A DNA stretch of 20,526 nucleotides, from assembly GCA_050733695.1 (NCBI GenBank), contig JBOHTO010000093.1:1-20526 (forward strand), given 5' to 3'. The notes beneath the pieces were generated by a model. The model was not told the origin of the DNA. It did no database searches and was given only the letters and a program-made list of their open reading frames with translations. Source of the DNA: JBOHTO01 sp050733695. Its GTDB lineage: Bacteria > Gemmatimonadota > Gemmatimonadetes > Gemmatimonadales > Gemmatimonadaceae. Made by a program: the position numbers and the translations under genes. This document shows positions 1-6,924 of this stretch, piece after piece. How positions within the stretch are numbered: the stretch's first letter is position 1; each line of letters begins with the position of its first letter.

Positions 1-2975
1 CGCGTATGCAGGCTGCCGACGAAGAACGACTCCGGATCCAGGCCCGTCCAATCGGTCCATGTATGGAGATTCCGGCCTGCGACGTTCACGGACGCCTGGC
101 TCGCGCCGATCCAGCCAGCCCAGCTCTGGGGGAGGGAATAGCTCGCGGACACTTCGCGCAGCTTGGTGAAGCCGGCATCGTTGATCACGAAAGAGACGAA
201 CTGTCCGCTCGACTGCATCTCCGCGATCCGTGCAGGGTCGTAGCGCTCCGGGTACATATTCTCCAGGCAGTTCAGCAAGATCTGACAGCGAGCGCGCAGA
301 TTGTTGTCGAAGTACTTGTGGCCGTACTTGAAGTCCGCCAGCGCGTAGAGCCGCAGTCGGTCGAAAAGCGTGATTGTGGCGCTGTAGGAGCCCTCGTACT
401 TGGGCGAGACCCGGCCGAGGTAGAGCCGCGGCGCTCCGGCACACGGTACGGGATCGCCGCCGAGCAGAAGCGCCGGCCCGCCTGCGCTCGTGGGACGTCC
501 GCCGTCGCACATCAGGTTGAACGCGCGTCCGTTCGCATCGAGTTCCGCGCTCACCACCTTCCTCTGGAACCAGGCGGCCACGGGAAAGCCGACTTGGTGG
601 CGCTGGCTCCCAAGCGGGATGAAATCCTCGCCGCCGACATCGAGCACCTCGCTCTCGTTCGTCGAGAAGTTGAAGGTCAGGTCGACATCCGCGGAACGGG
701 TGTCGAGCGCCAGCGCGTTGAGCTGCAGCTCAATCCCGCTGTTCTTCAGCGCGCCGATGTTGATGAACTGCGCGCCCGGGAACCCCTCCGAGGGCGCAAA
801 ATCCTTGAGCAGGATCGCATCCTCGGTCTTCTGGTTGTACCAGGTCAGTTCGACGCCAACGCGGTCGTCCAGGAATCCGGCATCGAATCCCAACTCGATT
901 TCCTGGCCCTTTTCCGGTTCGAGGTCCGGATTGCCGGGAGCGTCCGGAGTGACGGCAGCGCCTCCGATCCCGGAAGTGATCGGCGAGTAGGTGCGCAGCG
1001 CGGCGAACGTTTCCGGCTGCTGGCCCGATTCACCGTAGGCCGCGCGAAGCCTGAGCGTGTTGACCAGGTCGAAGCCTCTCCCACCCCAGAACGATTCTTC
1101 GCTGATGACCCAGCTCCCTCCCACCTTGGGATAGTAGACCAGGTCGAAGTTCTCACCGAACGCGCTGTTGTCATCTGCCCGCAGCGCGACCGTCAGGAAC
1201 GCACGGTCCCTCCAGCCGAACTGCTGCTGGCCATAAACGCCGACCGTCGCGTTCTCGAAATACGCATCCCCGCCGAATGTCTGGGCCAGAGCGTCCACCG
1301 TGCGCAGGTCGGGCGCGGGGAAGTTGTTCCCCGACGCGGCGATCGCCTGCACGAACCTGCGGAAGTACTGTGCCCCCAGGGACGTGCTGGACGTGAGTGC
1401 ATCGGAGAGATCGAAGCTGGCGGTGGCGCCGTAGTCGAAGGTATGCTGATCGATCTCCCGGCTGCGGACGAACTTCGAGCCGGCAATGGTGCCGGGACCG
1501 TAGAACTGCGCGATATACGGATCGGTGATGCGTTCGATCACCGACTCGTCCTGCTCGTGCGTCATGTCCGCGCCCACCGTGAGCTGCTGGTCGAACCAGT
1601 CCGATGGCGAGTGGCTCAGCTTCAGGCTGCCAGTGAAGCGATTCACGAACTGCTTGGGCTGGAGTACCGGCCAGATGGTTTCCGGAGGGTTGAAAAGAAA
1701 CCCGCGCTTGGGCGTGTCCCTGAGAGCCGGTGTGTTGAACATCGTCGAGAACCAGATCCCGCCGGCGCCCGCCTCGAAAGCGAGTCCCGTGTTCTGGTCG
1801 ATGAGCCCGAGACTGGCGGTTGCCTGAAGGCTCTCGCTGATGTTTGCCGTCAGGTTCGTTCGCCCGCTGAACCTCCGCGAGTAGTTGATCGGCTCGATTC
1901 CCTCGCTGTCATCGTAATCTGCCGAGATGTAGTACTGCAGCGCCGACGAGCCACCGCTCACGCTCGCGGTATAACCCTGGTTGTATCCCGTCGAGAAGAT
2001 TGGCGTGCCGCGTTCCTGTTCCGACTCCACGATATTCAGCGACTCGACCTCATTGGTTGCGGGGTTGCGCCAGTAGGTAGTGCCTATCCGATCTGCCGGG
2101 TCGTTGAACCAGCTCGCCCCCTGTCGGATCGTCATGCTGACCCGCGGATCACCGCCCTGCTGCCCGCGTTTTGTGATGATCTGGATGACGCCATTGGCGG
2201 CCTCGGTTCCGTACAACGTCGCTGCCGCCGGTCCCTTGATGATCTCGATGCTCTCGATGTCGTTCGGATTGATGTCGTTCAGGCGCGAGACGACGGAGGA
2301 ACCGAATCCCTGGATCGTCAGCCCCGACGCGATCTCGTTGTTGACGCGTACCCCGTCGACATAGAGCAGCGGTTGATCGCTGAGGGAGAAGCTCGAAGCG
2401 CCACGAATCCGGATTCGCGGACCCGAGCCCACCATCCCCGTCCCGGTCTGCACCACGACCCCCGGCGCGCGGCCGTTGATGAGCGCTGTCGTCGTGGTGA
2501 TCGGTGCGATCTCCACGACATCGGCCGCCTCGATCGTGGCGATGGCATTCCCGAGCTCCCTCTTTTCGGTCGCGCCCGCCGTGCCCGTCACGACCACCGC
2601 ATCGAGCTCGATCGCGAGTTCTGTGAGGCTGAGCCGAACGTCGGAATCGCCGACGTTCGCGCGCTGCTCGAGCTCGCGGTAGCCGATCCTCGCCGCACGC
2701 AACGTTACCTCGGCACCACTCAGCTCCTGGATACGGAAACGGCCGCGCCCGTCCGTGACGGCGCGGCGATCAGTACCGACTGCGGTTACCTGCGCGCCTG
2801 GCAGCGGTTCCTGCGACTGTGCGTCGACTACGATGCCCGCGACGAAGCCATCCTGCGCCCGAGCCTCACGCTCCGCGACCCCCACGAGCAGGGCGACCGT
2901 GAGCAGAAGCCGCCCGAATCCGAGCCACGGGATTTGCCGCCGTGGAGTGCCGAGTTCGTTCACGCCGGTACGCAT
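1..2975 (-). CDS. SusC/RagA-family TonB-dependent outer-membrane receptor (3' end missing)
   Basis: This is an outer-membrane beta-barrel receptor that would import a ligand with TonB energy. About 991 residues are visible and the frame stays open to the left edge. The last visible part (GRNLHTWTDWTGLDPE) is the usual near-C-terminal SusC motif, so I estimate only about 30 residues are missing. Residues 1-40 form a signal peptide ending AREAQ-like (EAR-AQ). Residues 43-120 look like a carboxypeptidase-regulatory-like domain. The plug domain begins near VVVTGTAG (127-134) and includes LLYVDGVRVNN (203-213) and IESIEIIKGPAA (240-251). The remainder is barrel. The ATG at 2975 is preceded by GGAGGT at a good distance. 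A promoter flanked by two GntR-type palindromes lies upstream. No SusD partner is visible; it may lie past the left end. The substrate is unknown. The acid-sensing class of regulator next door hints at an organic acid or sugar acid, which is inference. Confidence 0.93.
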   Translation of the reverse strand, partial: MRTGVNELGTPRRQIPWLGFGRLLLTVALLVGVAEREARAQDGFVAGIVVDAQSQEPLPGAQVTAVGTDRRAVTDGRGRFRIQELSGAEVTLRAARIGYRELEQRANVGDSDVRLSLTELAIELDAVVVTGTAGATEKRELGNAIATIEAADVVEIAPITTTTALINGRAPGVVVQTGTGMVGSGPRIRIRGASSFSLSDQPLLYVDGVRVNNEIASGLTIQGFGSSVVSRLNDINPNDIESIEIIKGPAAATLYGTEAANGVIQIITKRGQQGGDPRVSMTIRQGASWFNDPADRIGTTYWRNPATNEVESLNIVESEQERGTPIFSTGYNQGYTASVSGGSSALQYYISADYDDSEGIEPINYSRRFSGRTNLTANISESLQATASLGLIDQNTGLAFEAGAGGIWFSTMFNTPALRDTPKRGFLFNPPETIWPVLQPKQFVNRFTGSLKLSHSPSDWFDQQLTVGADMTHEQDESVIERITDPYIAQFYGPGTIAGSKFVRSREIDQHTFDYGATASFDLSDALTSSTSLGAQYFRRFVQAIAASGNNFPAPDLRTVDALAQTFGGDAYFENATVGVYGQQQFGWRDRAFLTVALRADDNSAFGENFDLVYYPKVGGSWVISEESFWGGRGFDLVNTLRLRAAYGESGQQPETFAALRTYSPITSGIGGAAVTPDAPGNPDLEPEKGQEIELGFDAGFLDDRVGVELTWYNQKTEDAILLKDFAPSEGFPGAQFINIGALKNSGIELQLNALALDTRSADVDLTFNFSTNESEVLDVGGEDFIPLGSQRHQVGFPVAAWFQRKVVSAELDANGRAFNLMCDGGRPTSAGGPALLLGGDPVPCAGAPRLYLGRVSPKYEGSYSATITLFDRLRLYALADFKYGHKYFDNNLRARCQILLNCLENMYPERYDPARIAEMQSSGQFVSFVINDAGFTKLREVSASYSLPQSWAGWIGASQASVNVAGRNLHTWTDWTGLDPESFFVGSLHT

Positions 2976-3051
2976 CGCGATACCTCCGGGATAGACCGTG
3001 GTAGAGAATGGTTGTGGCCGGACGAATTGCCGATCCGTGCGAGTTTCCGAT

Positions 3052-3063
3052 TTTGTATACAAA
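3052..3063. promoter_or_regulatory. GntR/FCD-type operator, perfect palindrome
   Basis: TTTGTATACAAA is a perfect 12-bp palindrome that fits the TNGT..ACNA pattern known for FadR/FCD-subfamily GntR regulators. It lies just downstream of the predicted -10 of the receptor promoter, where binding would block transcription. An FCD GntR gene lies immediately upstream (3165-3899), so self-contained regulation is the natural inference. Confidence 0.6.
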
Positions 3064-3066
3064 GCG

Positions 3067-3094
3067 AAGATACAGCCCGGTTGGAATTCGGCAA
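3067..3094 (-). promoter_or_regulatory. Predicted sigma70-like promoter of the SusC-like receptor
   Basis: Read on the minus strand, TTGCCG (3089-3094) and TATCTT (3067-3072) are separated by 16 bases and lie about 90 bases upstream of the receptor start. The pair sits between two GntR-type operator candidates, which supports it being the regulated promoter. The hexamers are only moderately close to consensus, and promoter preferences in this phylum are poorly known to me. Confidence 0.4.
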
Positions 3095-3098
3095 GGTT

Positions 3099-3108
3099 TT
3101 GCATACAA
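3099..3108. promoter_or_regulatory. Second GntR/FCD-type operator (one mismatch)
   Basis: TTGCATACAA differs by one base from the core of the palindrome at 3052-3063 and is centred 46 bp from it. It lies just upstream of the predicted -35. Two sites bracketing one promoter would suit cooperative binding or looping by a dimeric regulator; that part is inference. Confidence 0.5.
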
Positions 3109-3127
3109 GGACCCACGACCTGACCCA

Positions 3128-3171
3128 ATCGGCTGGCGCTATCGGCTGGCGCTATCGGCTGGCGCTATCGG
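3128..3171. repeat. 13-bp tandem repeat, three full copies plus a partial fourth
   Basis: ATCGGCTGGCGCT occurs at 3128-3140, 3141-3153 and 3154-3166, followed by a degenerate ATCGGCT start. The array overlaps the stop codon (3165-3167) of the GntR gene and lies between it and the receptor promoter. The unit is 13 bp, so copy-number change would not alter the GntR product, whose stop lies at the first unit in its reading direction. It could alter spacing to the downstream operators only if the array were between them, which it is not. Confidence 0.85.
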
Positions 3172-3899
3172 CTCGCGGGTTCGACAGCCATCTCGATGAC
3201 GCGTGCCAGACGGCTGGTCGCGTTGTGCCAGTTCGTCCGTGCGGCAGCCTGCGCCCGATCGGGGGCGCCCTCCGCGATTGCGGCGATGATGCTCGCGTGC
3301 TCCCCGACGGAAACGCCGATCTGGTCGACGAGGACGCTGACGTAGAGGCGGATGTAGCGTTCGGTCTGCGGCTTGATCGCGTCGTGGAGCGCCAACAGGC
3401 GGATCCCGGCTCCCCCCTCGACATAACGACGATGGAACTCCGAGTCGACGTCGAACAGTACGTTCTGGTCCGGTCTCGTCACGCGCGACGCCTCGACCAG
3501 CCGGCGGTTCAGTGTCTCCAGCTCCTCTGCCAGCGCGCTACGCTGATTGGCAGGACGCTCCGCCGCCCACCTGGCGGCGAGCCCCTCGACCTCGGCGACG
3601 ATGCCGAACAGCTCACGCGCGTCCTCCTGCGTGAGTGGAGCCACGAAAGCACGGTTCTGGCGCTGTCGCTCCAATGGCAGGACGATATACCCCTCCTGCT
3701 GAAGTCGCTGGAGCGCGCTCCGCACCGGGGTTCTGCTGATCCCGAGCCGCCTGGCGACGGCGGTTTCCACGACCCGGCTGCCGGGCGCGAGCCAGCCCCG
3801 AACGATCAGGTCGCGCAGTGTTCCGTAGGCCAGGGTGGCGCGGTCATCGGCCGCGGCCGCCGTCGGCGAACGCCGCGTGGTCCTGCGATTGGTCGCCAT
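3165..3899 (-). CDS. GntR-family transcriptional regulator, FCD subfamily
   Basis: A 244-residue DNA-binding regulator. Residues about 20-85 form the GntR winged helix (VVETAVARRLGISRTPVRSA, then LQQEGYIV). Residues about 90-230 form the all-helical FCD ligand-binding domain. Likely metal and ligand residues are D152 and H156 (D-x3-H), H201 and H225, the usual FCD set. Family members sense small organic acids, sugar acids or fatty-acid derivatives. The gene lies upstream of the SusC-like receptor on the same strand with a 189-bp gap that contains two matching palindromes. A third palindrome overlaps this gene's own predicted promoter. I infer that it represses itself and the receptor, with the receptor's substrate or a product of it as inducer. 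No strong ribosome binding site precedes the ATG at 3899. Confidence 0.93.
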   Translation of the reverse strand: MATNRRTTRRSPTAAAADDRATLAYGTLRDLIVRGWLAPGSRVVETAVARRLGISRTPVRSALQRLQQEGYIVLPLERQRQNRAFVAPLTQEDARELFGIVAEVEGLAARWAAERPANQRSALAEELETLNRRLVEASRVTRPDQNVLFDVDSEFHRRYVEGGAGIRLLALHDAIKPQTERYIRLYVSVLVDQIGVSVGEHASIIAAIAEGAPDRAQAAARTNWHNATSRLARVIEMAVEPASR

Positions 3900-4007
3900 C
3901 AGGGACCTGCCGGATGGATTTCTGATAACACGGTGGACATACCGGCCAGACGGTCACGACCGCTGTCCGGGCGGGAGCAGCGGGCCGGGTGTGCTCAGCA
4001 GGGAGCA

Positions 4008-4036
4008 ATTGTGTACAAACGCGGCGAGGGAGACAA
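4008..4036 (-). promoter_or_regulatory. Predicted GntR promoter with overlapping GntR-type operator
   Basis: On the minus strand, TTGTCT (4031-4036) and CACAAT (4008-4013) are spaced by 17 bases. The -10 overlaps TTGTGTACAA (4009-4018), which keeps both TTGT and ACAA half-sites seen at the receptor promoter and differs only in the centre. The site lies about 110 bases upstream of the regulator's ATG. This is what negative autoregulation would look like. The operator is a more confident call than the hexamers. Confidence 0.45.
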
Positions 4037-4127
4037 TAGCGCGCATGCAACCGGAGCGATAGCCCACCAGCGAGGCCGGCTATCGTCGCCCCTGGACGGG
4101 TCATCGAACGGTTCCATGCGCGGCAGG

Positions 4128-4142
4128 ACGATACTATCGTCA
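4128..4142. promoter_or_regulatory. Inverted repeat upstream of the VOC gene
   Basis: GACGATA-C-TATCGTC is a perfect 7-bp inverted repeat around one central base, about 80 bases upstream of the VOC-fold gene. Another TATCGTC half-site occurs at 4081-4087. It resembles a dimeric regulator site, but I cannot name a cognate family and it is unlike the GntR-type sites nearby. Confidence 0.3.
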
Positions 4143-4221
4143 GGAGTGTCCGACACCAACGCGGTCGAGCTGTCTCCGGAAGGGGCGGTTCGATGCCAAC
4201 TACGACCATCACATTGGGGGA

Positions 4222-4602
4222 ATGAAGATGCTGGGAGACAACGAGGCCTTTGCCACGGTCGCCGTCAGGGATCTCGAAGTGGCGCGGAAGTTCTACGAGG
4301 GCAAGCTCGAGTTGAAGGAGACTGGGAGCGAGGGATCCGAGCTGATCGCGTACAGGAGCGGGAACTCGAGTCTACTCGTCTACAGATCGCAGTACGCCGG
4401 AACCAACAAGGCTACGGCCGTCACATGGACGGTGAGCGGTGTCGAGGAGACGGTGAAAGCGCTCAGGGCCAGGGGCGTCGCGTTCGAGCACTATGATCTC
4501 CCGGATACGACCCGGGAGGGGGATATTCATATCGCGGGCGATGTGAAGGTCGCGTGGTTCAAGGATCCGGACGGAAATATTCACTCCGTGGTCAACAGAT
4601 AG
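4222..4602 (+). CDS. VOC-superfamily (glyoxalase/bleomycin-resistance fold) protein
   Basis: A 126-residue protein with the paired beta-alpha-beta-beta-beta fold signature: VAVRDLEVARKFYEGKLEL near the start and WFKDPDGNIHSVV at the end. VOC proteins include metal-dependent lyases, dioxygenases and drug-binding proteins. Here the usual first-strand His/Gln ligand position appears to be Thr (FATVAV), and the usual Glu after DPDGN is replaced by His-Ser. Classical glyoxalase I metal chemistry is therefore doubtful. The purine-rich GGGGGA directly abuts the ATG at 4222, so the in-frame ATG at 4228, six bases further on, is the likelier true start (product MLGDNEAF...). The gene stands alone and is divergent from the GntR regulator; its substrate is unknown. 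Confidence 0.88.
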   Translation: MKMLGDNEAFATVAVRDLEVARKFYEGKLELKETGSEGSELIAYRSGNSSLLVYRSQYAGTNKATAVTWTVSGVEETVKALRARGVAFEHYDLPDTTREGDIHIAGDVKVAWFKDPDGNIHSVVNR

Positions 4603-4699
4603 GACGAGCGACGCGGACCGGCGCGGCTTGTCTGCCTGGCGCCTTCCGCGGGGCGCACACTTCACGCTGTTGCCCGGGCGGTAACGAACCGGCGACGGA

Positions 4700-6748
4700 T
4701 CAGCCGCCATCGGGCGCGAAATCGATGAAACCGCGCTCGGGGTCGGCCGCGAGCAGCACCACCCGGATGTGATCACCAACGTCAAACCCGGCGGCTCCCC
4801 GAACCAGCCGCCCCTCGGCTCCGAGCCCATCGCCCTCGAGCCTGACGAAAGTTGCCTTCTGATTCATGCCGGTCACGATCGCGTCGAAGCTCTCGCCGAC
4901 GCGTTCGCGAAGCTGTCGCGCCCATTCCTGCTTCCGCCGCCGCCGCTCCGCCTTGCGCGGTTCTACGCCCGCGCTGTACTCGAAATCAATGAACCCGTGG
5001 ACCGTGTCGGTGTTGATGAGAGTCACCTTCGCACGCTCTCCCTGCGTGAGCGCCGAGTGGCCGCGCACCACGCGCCCCTCGGCCGGTATGTCGGTGAGGC
5101 GAACATAGGTGCCCCTTGGCGACGCCGAAGTCACGACGGCATCGAAACTCTCGCCCACGCGGCCCGACAGCTTCGCTGCTGCCGCCTTCTTGCGTCGTGT
5201 GCGCGCGAGCTTGGGAGCGACATCGGCCGCGGTCGTCGCGAAATCGATGAAGCCGCGATCGAAGTCTGTGCCCGTGAGCGTCACGCGCACCGTGTCGCCG
5301 ACATCGAGCCCCTTTTCGCCGCGCAGCACGCGCCCCTCGACCGGCGGATTCAGAAGGCGCACGTACGTACCCTTGTTCGACGCACCCGTAACGATCGCGA
5401 CGAAGCTCTGCCCGATGCGGTCCGCCATGAGGAACGCCGCCGCCTTCTTCCGCATGGTGCGCTCGACTTTGTTGGCTGCATCTTCCTGCTCGGTGCAGCG
5501 ACGCGCGATCCCTGCCAGTTCCTCGTCGCTGTAGGGCCGTTCACCCGTTACCGTGGACTTGACAAGTCGCTGCGTGACGAGATCGGCGAAGCGGCGGTTG
5601 GGCGCTGTGGAATGGGCGTACTCGGCCACGGCGAGACCGAAGTGCCCGCTGTCGTCCGGGCGCGAGCTGAAACGCCGTTCCAGCACGTACTCGCCAGGCC
5701 CCATGAGCTTGACCACCGACAGCGAGAGGTCGGCAAAGTGCTCCGGATCTGCCGCCTTCCGGCGCTCGAGAAACCCGGCCAGGGCCAGGCTGTCCGGCTC
5801 CTGCGGCAGCGTCTCCCCGATCTCGGCCGCCAGTTCGACGATCCGACCCCACCGTTTCGGCCGGCGCACGACGCGCCGAATGGAGGAAACGCGTTCCGAT
5901 TCGAGATAGCGCGCCATCGCACTGTTGGCGGCGACCATGAAGTTCTCGATGATGTCGCGCGCGCGGTTGTGTTTCGTGACCTTGAGGTCGATGACCTTGC
6001 CATCGACGGTGACCGTCTCCGCCTCGACCGTCTCGAACTCGAGAGCTCCGTTGCGCTTGCGCATGGCGCGAAGGAGCTGCGCCGCATTGTCCTGAAGCCT
6101 GATCTGCTCCTCGAGTCCGGGCAGGTCGCGTACCCTGGCGGGGATCGCGCCGCGGCCGTCGAGCCAGTCGCCGATACTCTCGTAGACGAGCTTCGCCCGG
6201 TTGCGGATGAGGGCGCGATATACAGCCTCGCGAATCGGACTGCCCGTCCCGTCGATGTCCAGCTCGACGACAACACCCAGCCGGTCCTTGCCCTCGTTGA
6301 GCGATGTGAGATCCGTGGACAGCCGCTCCGGCAGCATTGGAAAGACGACGACGCCGGTGTAGACCGACGTCGTGTTGTAGCGCGCGTGATCGTCCGTGGC
6401 GCAGCCGAGGGGCACAAGAGAGTCGACGTCGGCTATGCCCACGCGGATGCGGAGGTTGCCGTCGTTCAGCCGCTCGACGAACTCGACCTGGTCCAGATCG
6501 CGCGACGACCTGTTGTCGATCGATGACCAGAGCGCCGAACGCATGTTGCGCACGGCACGCGTGGCCGTGCCTGTGTCGCTCTCGTCGAGGGCGGCGACTT
6601 CGCGCCGCACGTCCGGCGGGAAGGCGGGGTGGAATCCGTTGTCGGCCATCGCCTCCCGGGCGGCGGCGGCGAGATCGGGCTGTATCGTAGAGGATCTCAT
6701 CTCACGTGGCATTCGGGGCAGTTTGTGGCGCCCTGACGCACAATGCAT
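4700..6748 (-). CDS. RNase II/R-like 3'-5' exoribonuclease (RNB domain) with three C-terminal S1-like repeats
   Basis: A predicted processive 3'-5' exoribonuclease of up to 682 residues. The RNB domain spans about 65-395. Its first catalytic motif is SIDNRSSRDLDQ (76-87), giving Asp at 78, 84 and 86 but Gln at 87 where E. coli RNase II has a fourth Asp. The second signature is YAHSTAPNRRFADL (377-390). No N-terminal cold-shock domains precede it. The C-terminus holds three S1-like modules (about 443-505, 528-590 and 614-677), each with a GESF/GQSF..IVT, TYVRL/TFVRL, EGR(V/L).RG and GFIDF pattern, joined by basic Arg/Lys-rich linkers. I recognise the family (RNB proteins with the DLDQ variant) but give no gene name. 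No ribosome binding site precedes the ATG at 6748. The conserved part begins at about residue 20, so M17 (6700) is a likely alternative start. Confidence 0.9.
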   Translation of the reverse strand: MHCASGRHKLPRMPREMRSSTIQPDLAAAAREAMADNGFHPAFPPDVRREVAALDESDTGTATRAVRNMRSALWSSIDNRSSRDLDQVEFVERLNDGNLRIRVGIADVDSLVPLGCATDDHARYNTTSVYTGVVVFPMLPERLSTDLTSLNEGKDRLGVVVELDIDGTGSPIREAVYRALIRNRAKLVYESIGDWLDGRGAIPARVRDLPGLEEQIRLQDNAAQLLRAMRKRNGALEFETVEAETVTVDGKVIDLKVTKHNRARDIIENFMVAANSAMARYLESERVSSIRRVVRRPKRWGRIVELAAEIGETLPQEPDSLALAGFLERRKAADPEHFADLSLSVVKLMGPGEYVLERRFSSRPDDSGHFGLAVAEYAHSTAPNRRFADLVTQRLVKSTVTGERPYSDEELAGIARRCTEQEDAANKVERTMRKKAAAFLMADRIGQSFVAIVTGASNKGTYVRLLNPPVEGRVLRGEKGLDVGDTVRVTLTGTDFDRGFIDFATTAADVAPKLARTRRKKAAAAKLSGRVGESFDAVVTSASPRGTYVRLTDIPAEGRVVRGHSALTQGERAKVTLINTDTVHGFIDFEYSAGVEPRKAERRRRKQEWARQLRERVGESFDAIVTGMNQKATFVRLEGDGLGAEGRLVRGAAGFDVGDHIRVVLLAADPERGFIDFAPDGG

Positions 6749-6751
6749 GCG

Positions 6752-6763
6752 CGAAAGCTTTCG
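6752..6763. promoter_or_regulatory. Palindrome between the divergent RNase and TonB-domain genes
   Basis: CGAAAGCTTTCG is a perfect 12-bp palindrome in the 176-bp divergent intergenic region. It lies a few bases before the first possible RNase start, or within its leader if translation starts at 6700. It could be an operator or the foot of a small hairpin. A single short palindrome of this size can arise by chance. Confidence 0.2.
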
Positions 6764-6924
6764 ACAGGCGCCGCAAATCGTGGCAATCGTTGCGAGAGCG
6801 GGCGTCGATTTCCCGCAGTTGGGGCCATGTGTTCCCCCAGGCGCGGCAATGATGTATCGTGCGGGGGATCGTCGAAGGCTCTACAGGTGTAAGCTTGCGA
6901 CCGCGTGTTCAGAAGGAGTAACTG

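Larger units (their letters stand above)
3900..4221. other. Divergent intergenic region between the GntR regulator and the VOC protein
   Basis: These 322 bases separate two divergently transcribed genes. They hold the putative promoter and operator of the GntR gene (4008-4036) and a 15-bp inverted repeat at 4128-4142 on the VOC side. I see no protein-coding gene or structured RNA in it. A long open frame runs through it on the plus strand, but that frame is the shadow of the receptor gene's reading frame extended by high GC content. Confidence 0.6.

Noticed and set aside
6..4496. A 1496-codon open frame on the plus strand
   Set aside because: It is codon-aligned opposite the SusC-like receptor and then crosses the GntR gene and an intergenic region. 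The opposite strand has clear family motifs, while this translation is Arg/Asp/Val-rich with no recognisable domain. Long antisense frames are usual at this GC content.
4639..4656. Possible terminator between the convergent VOC and RNase genes
   Set aside because: A 5-bp GC stem with an 8-base loop and no T run is too weak to call.
4769..6526. A 585-codon plus-strand frame opposite the RNase gene
   Set aside because: The translation is low-complexity, Arg/Leu/Asp-rich and without motifs, and the minus strand encodes a well-conserved RNB enzyme.
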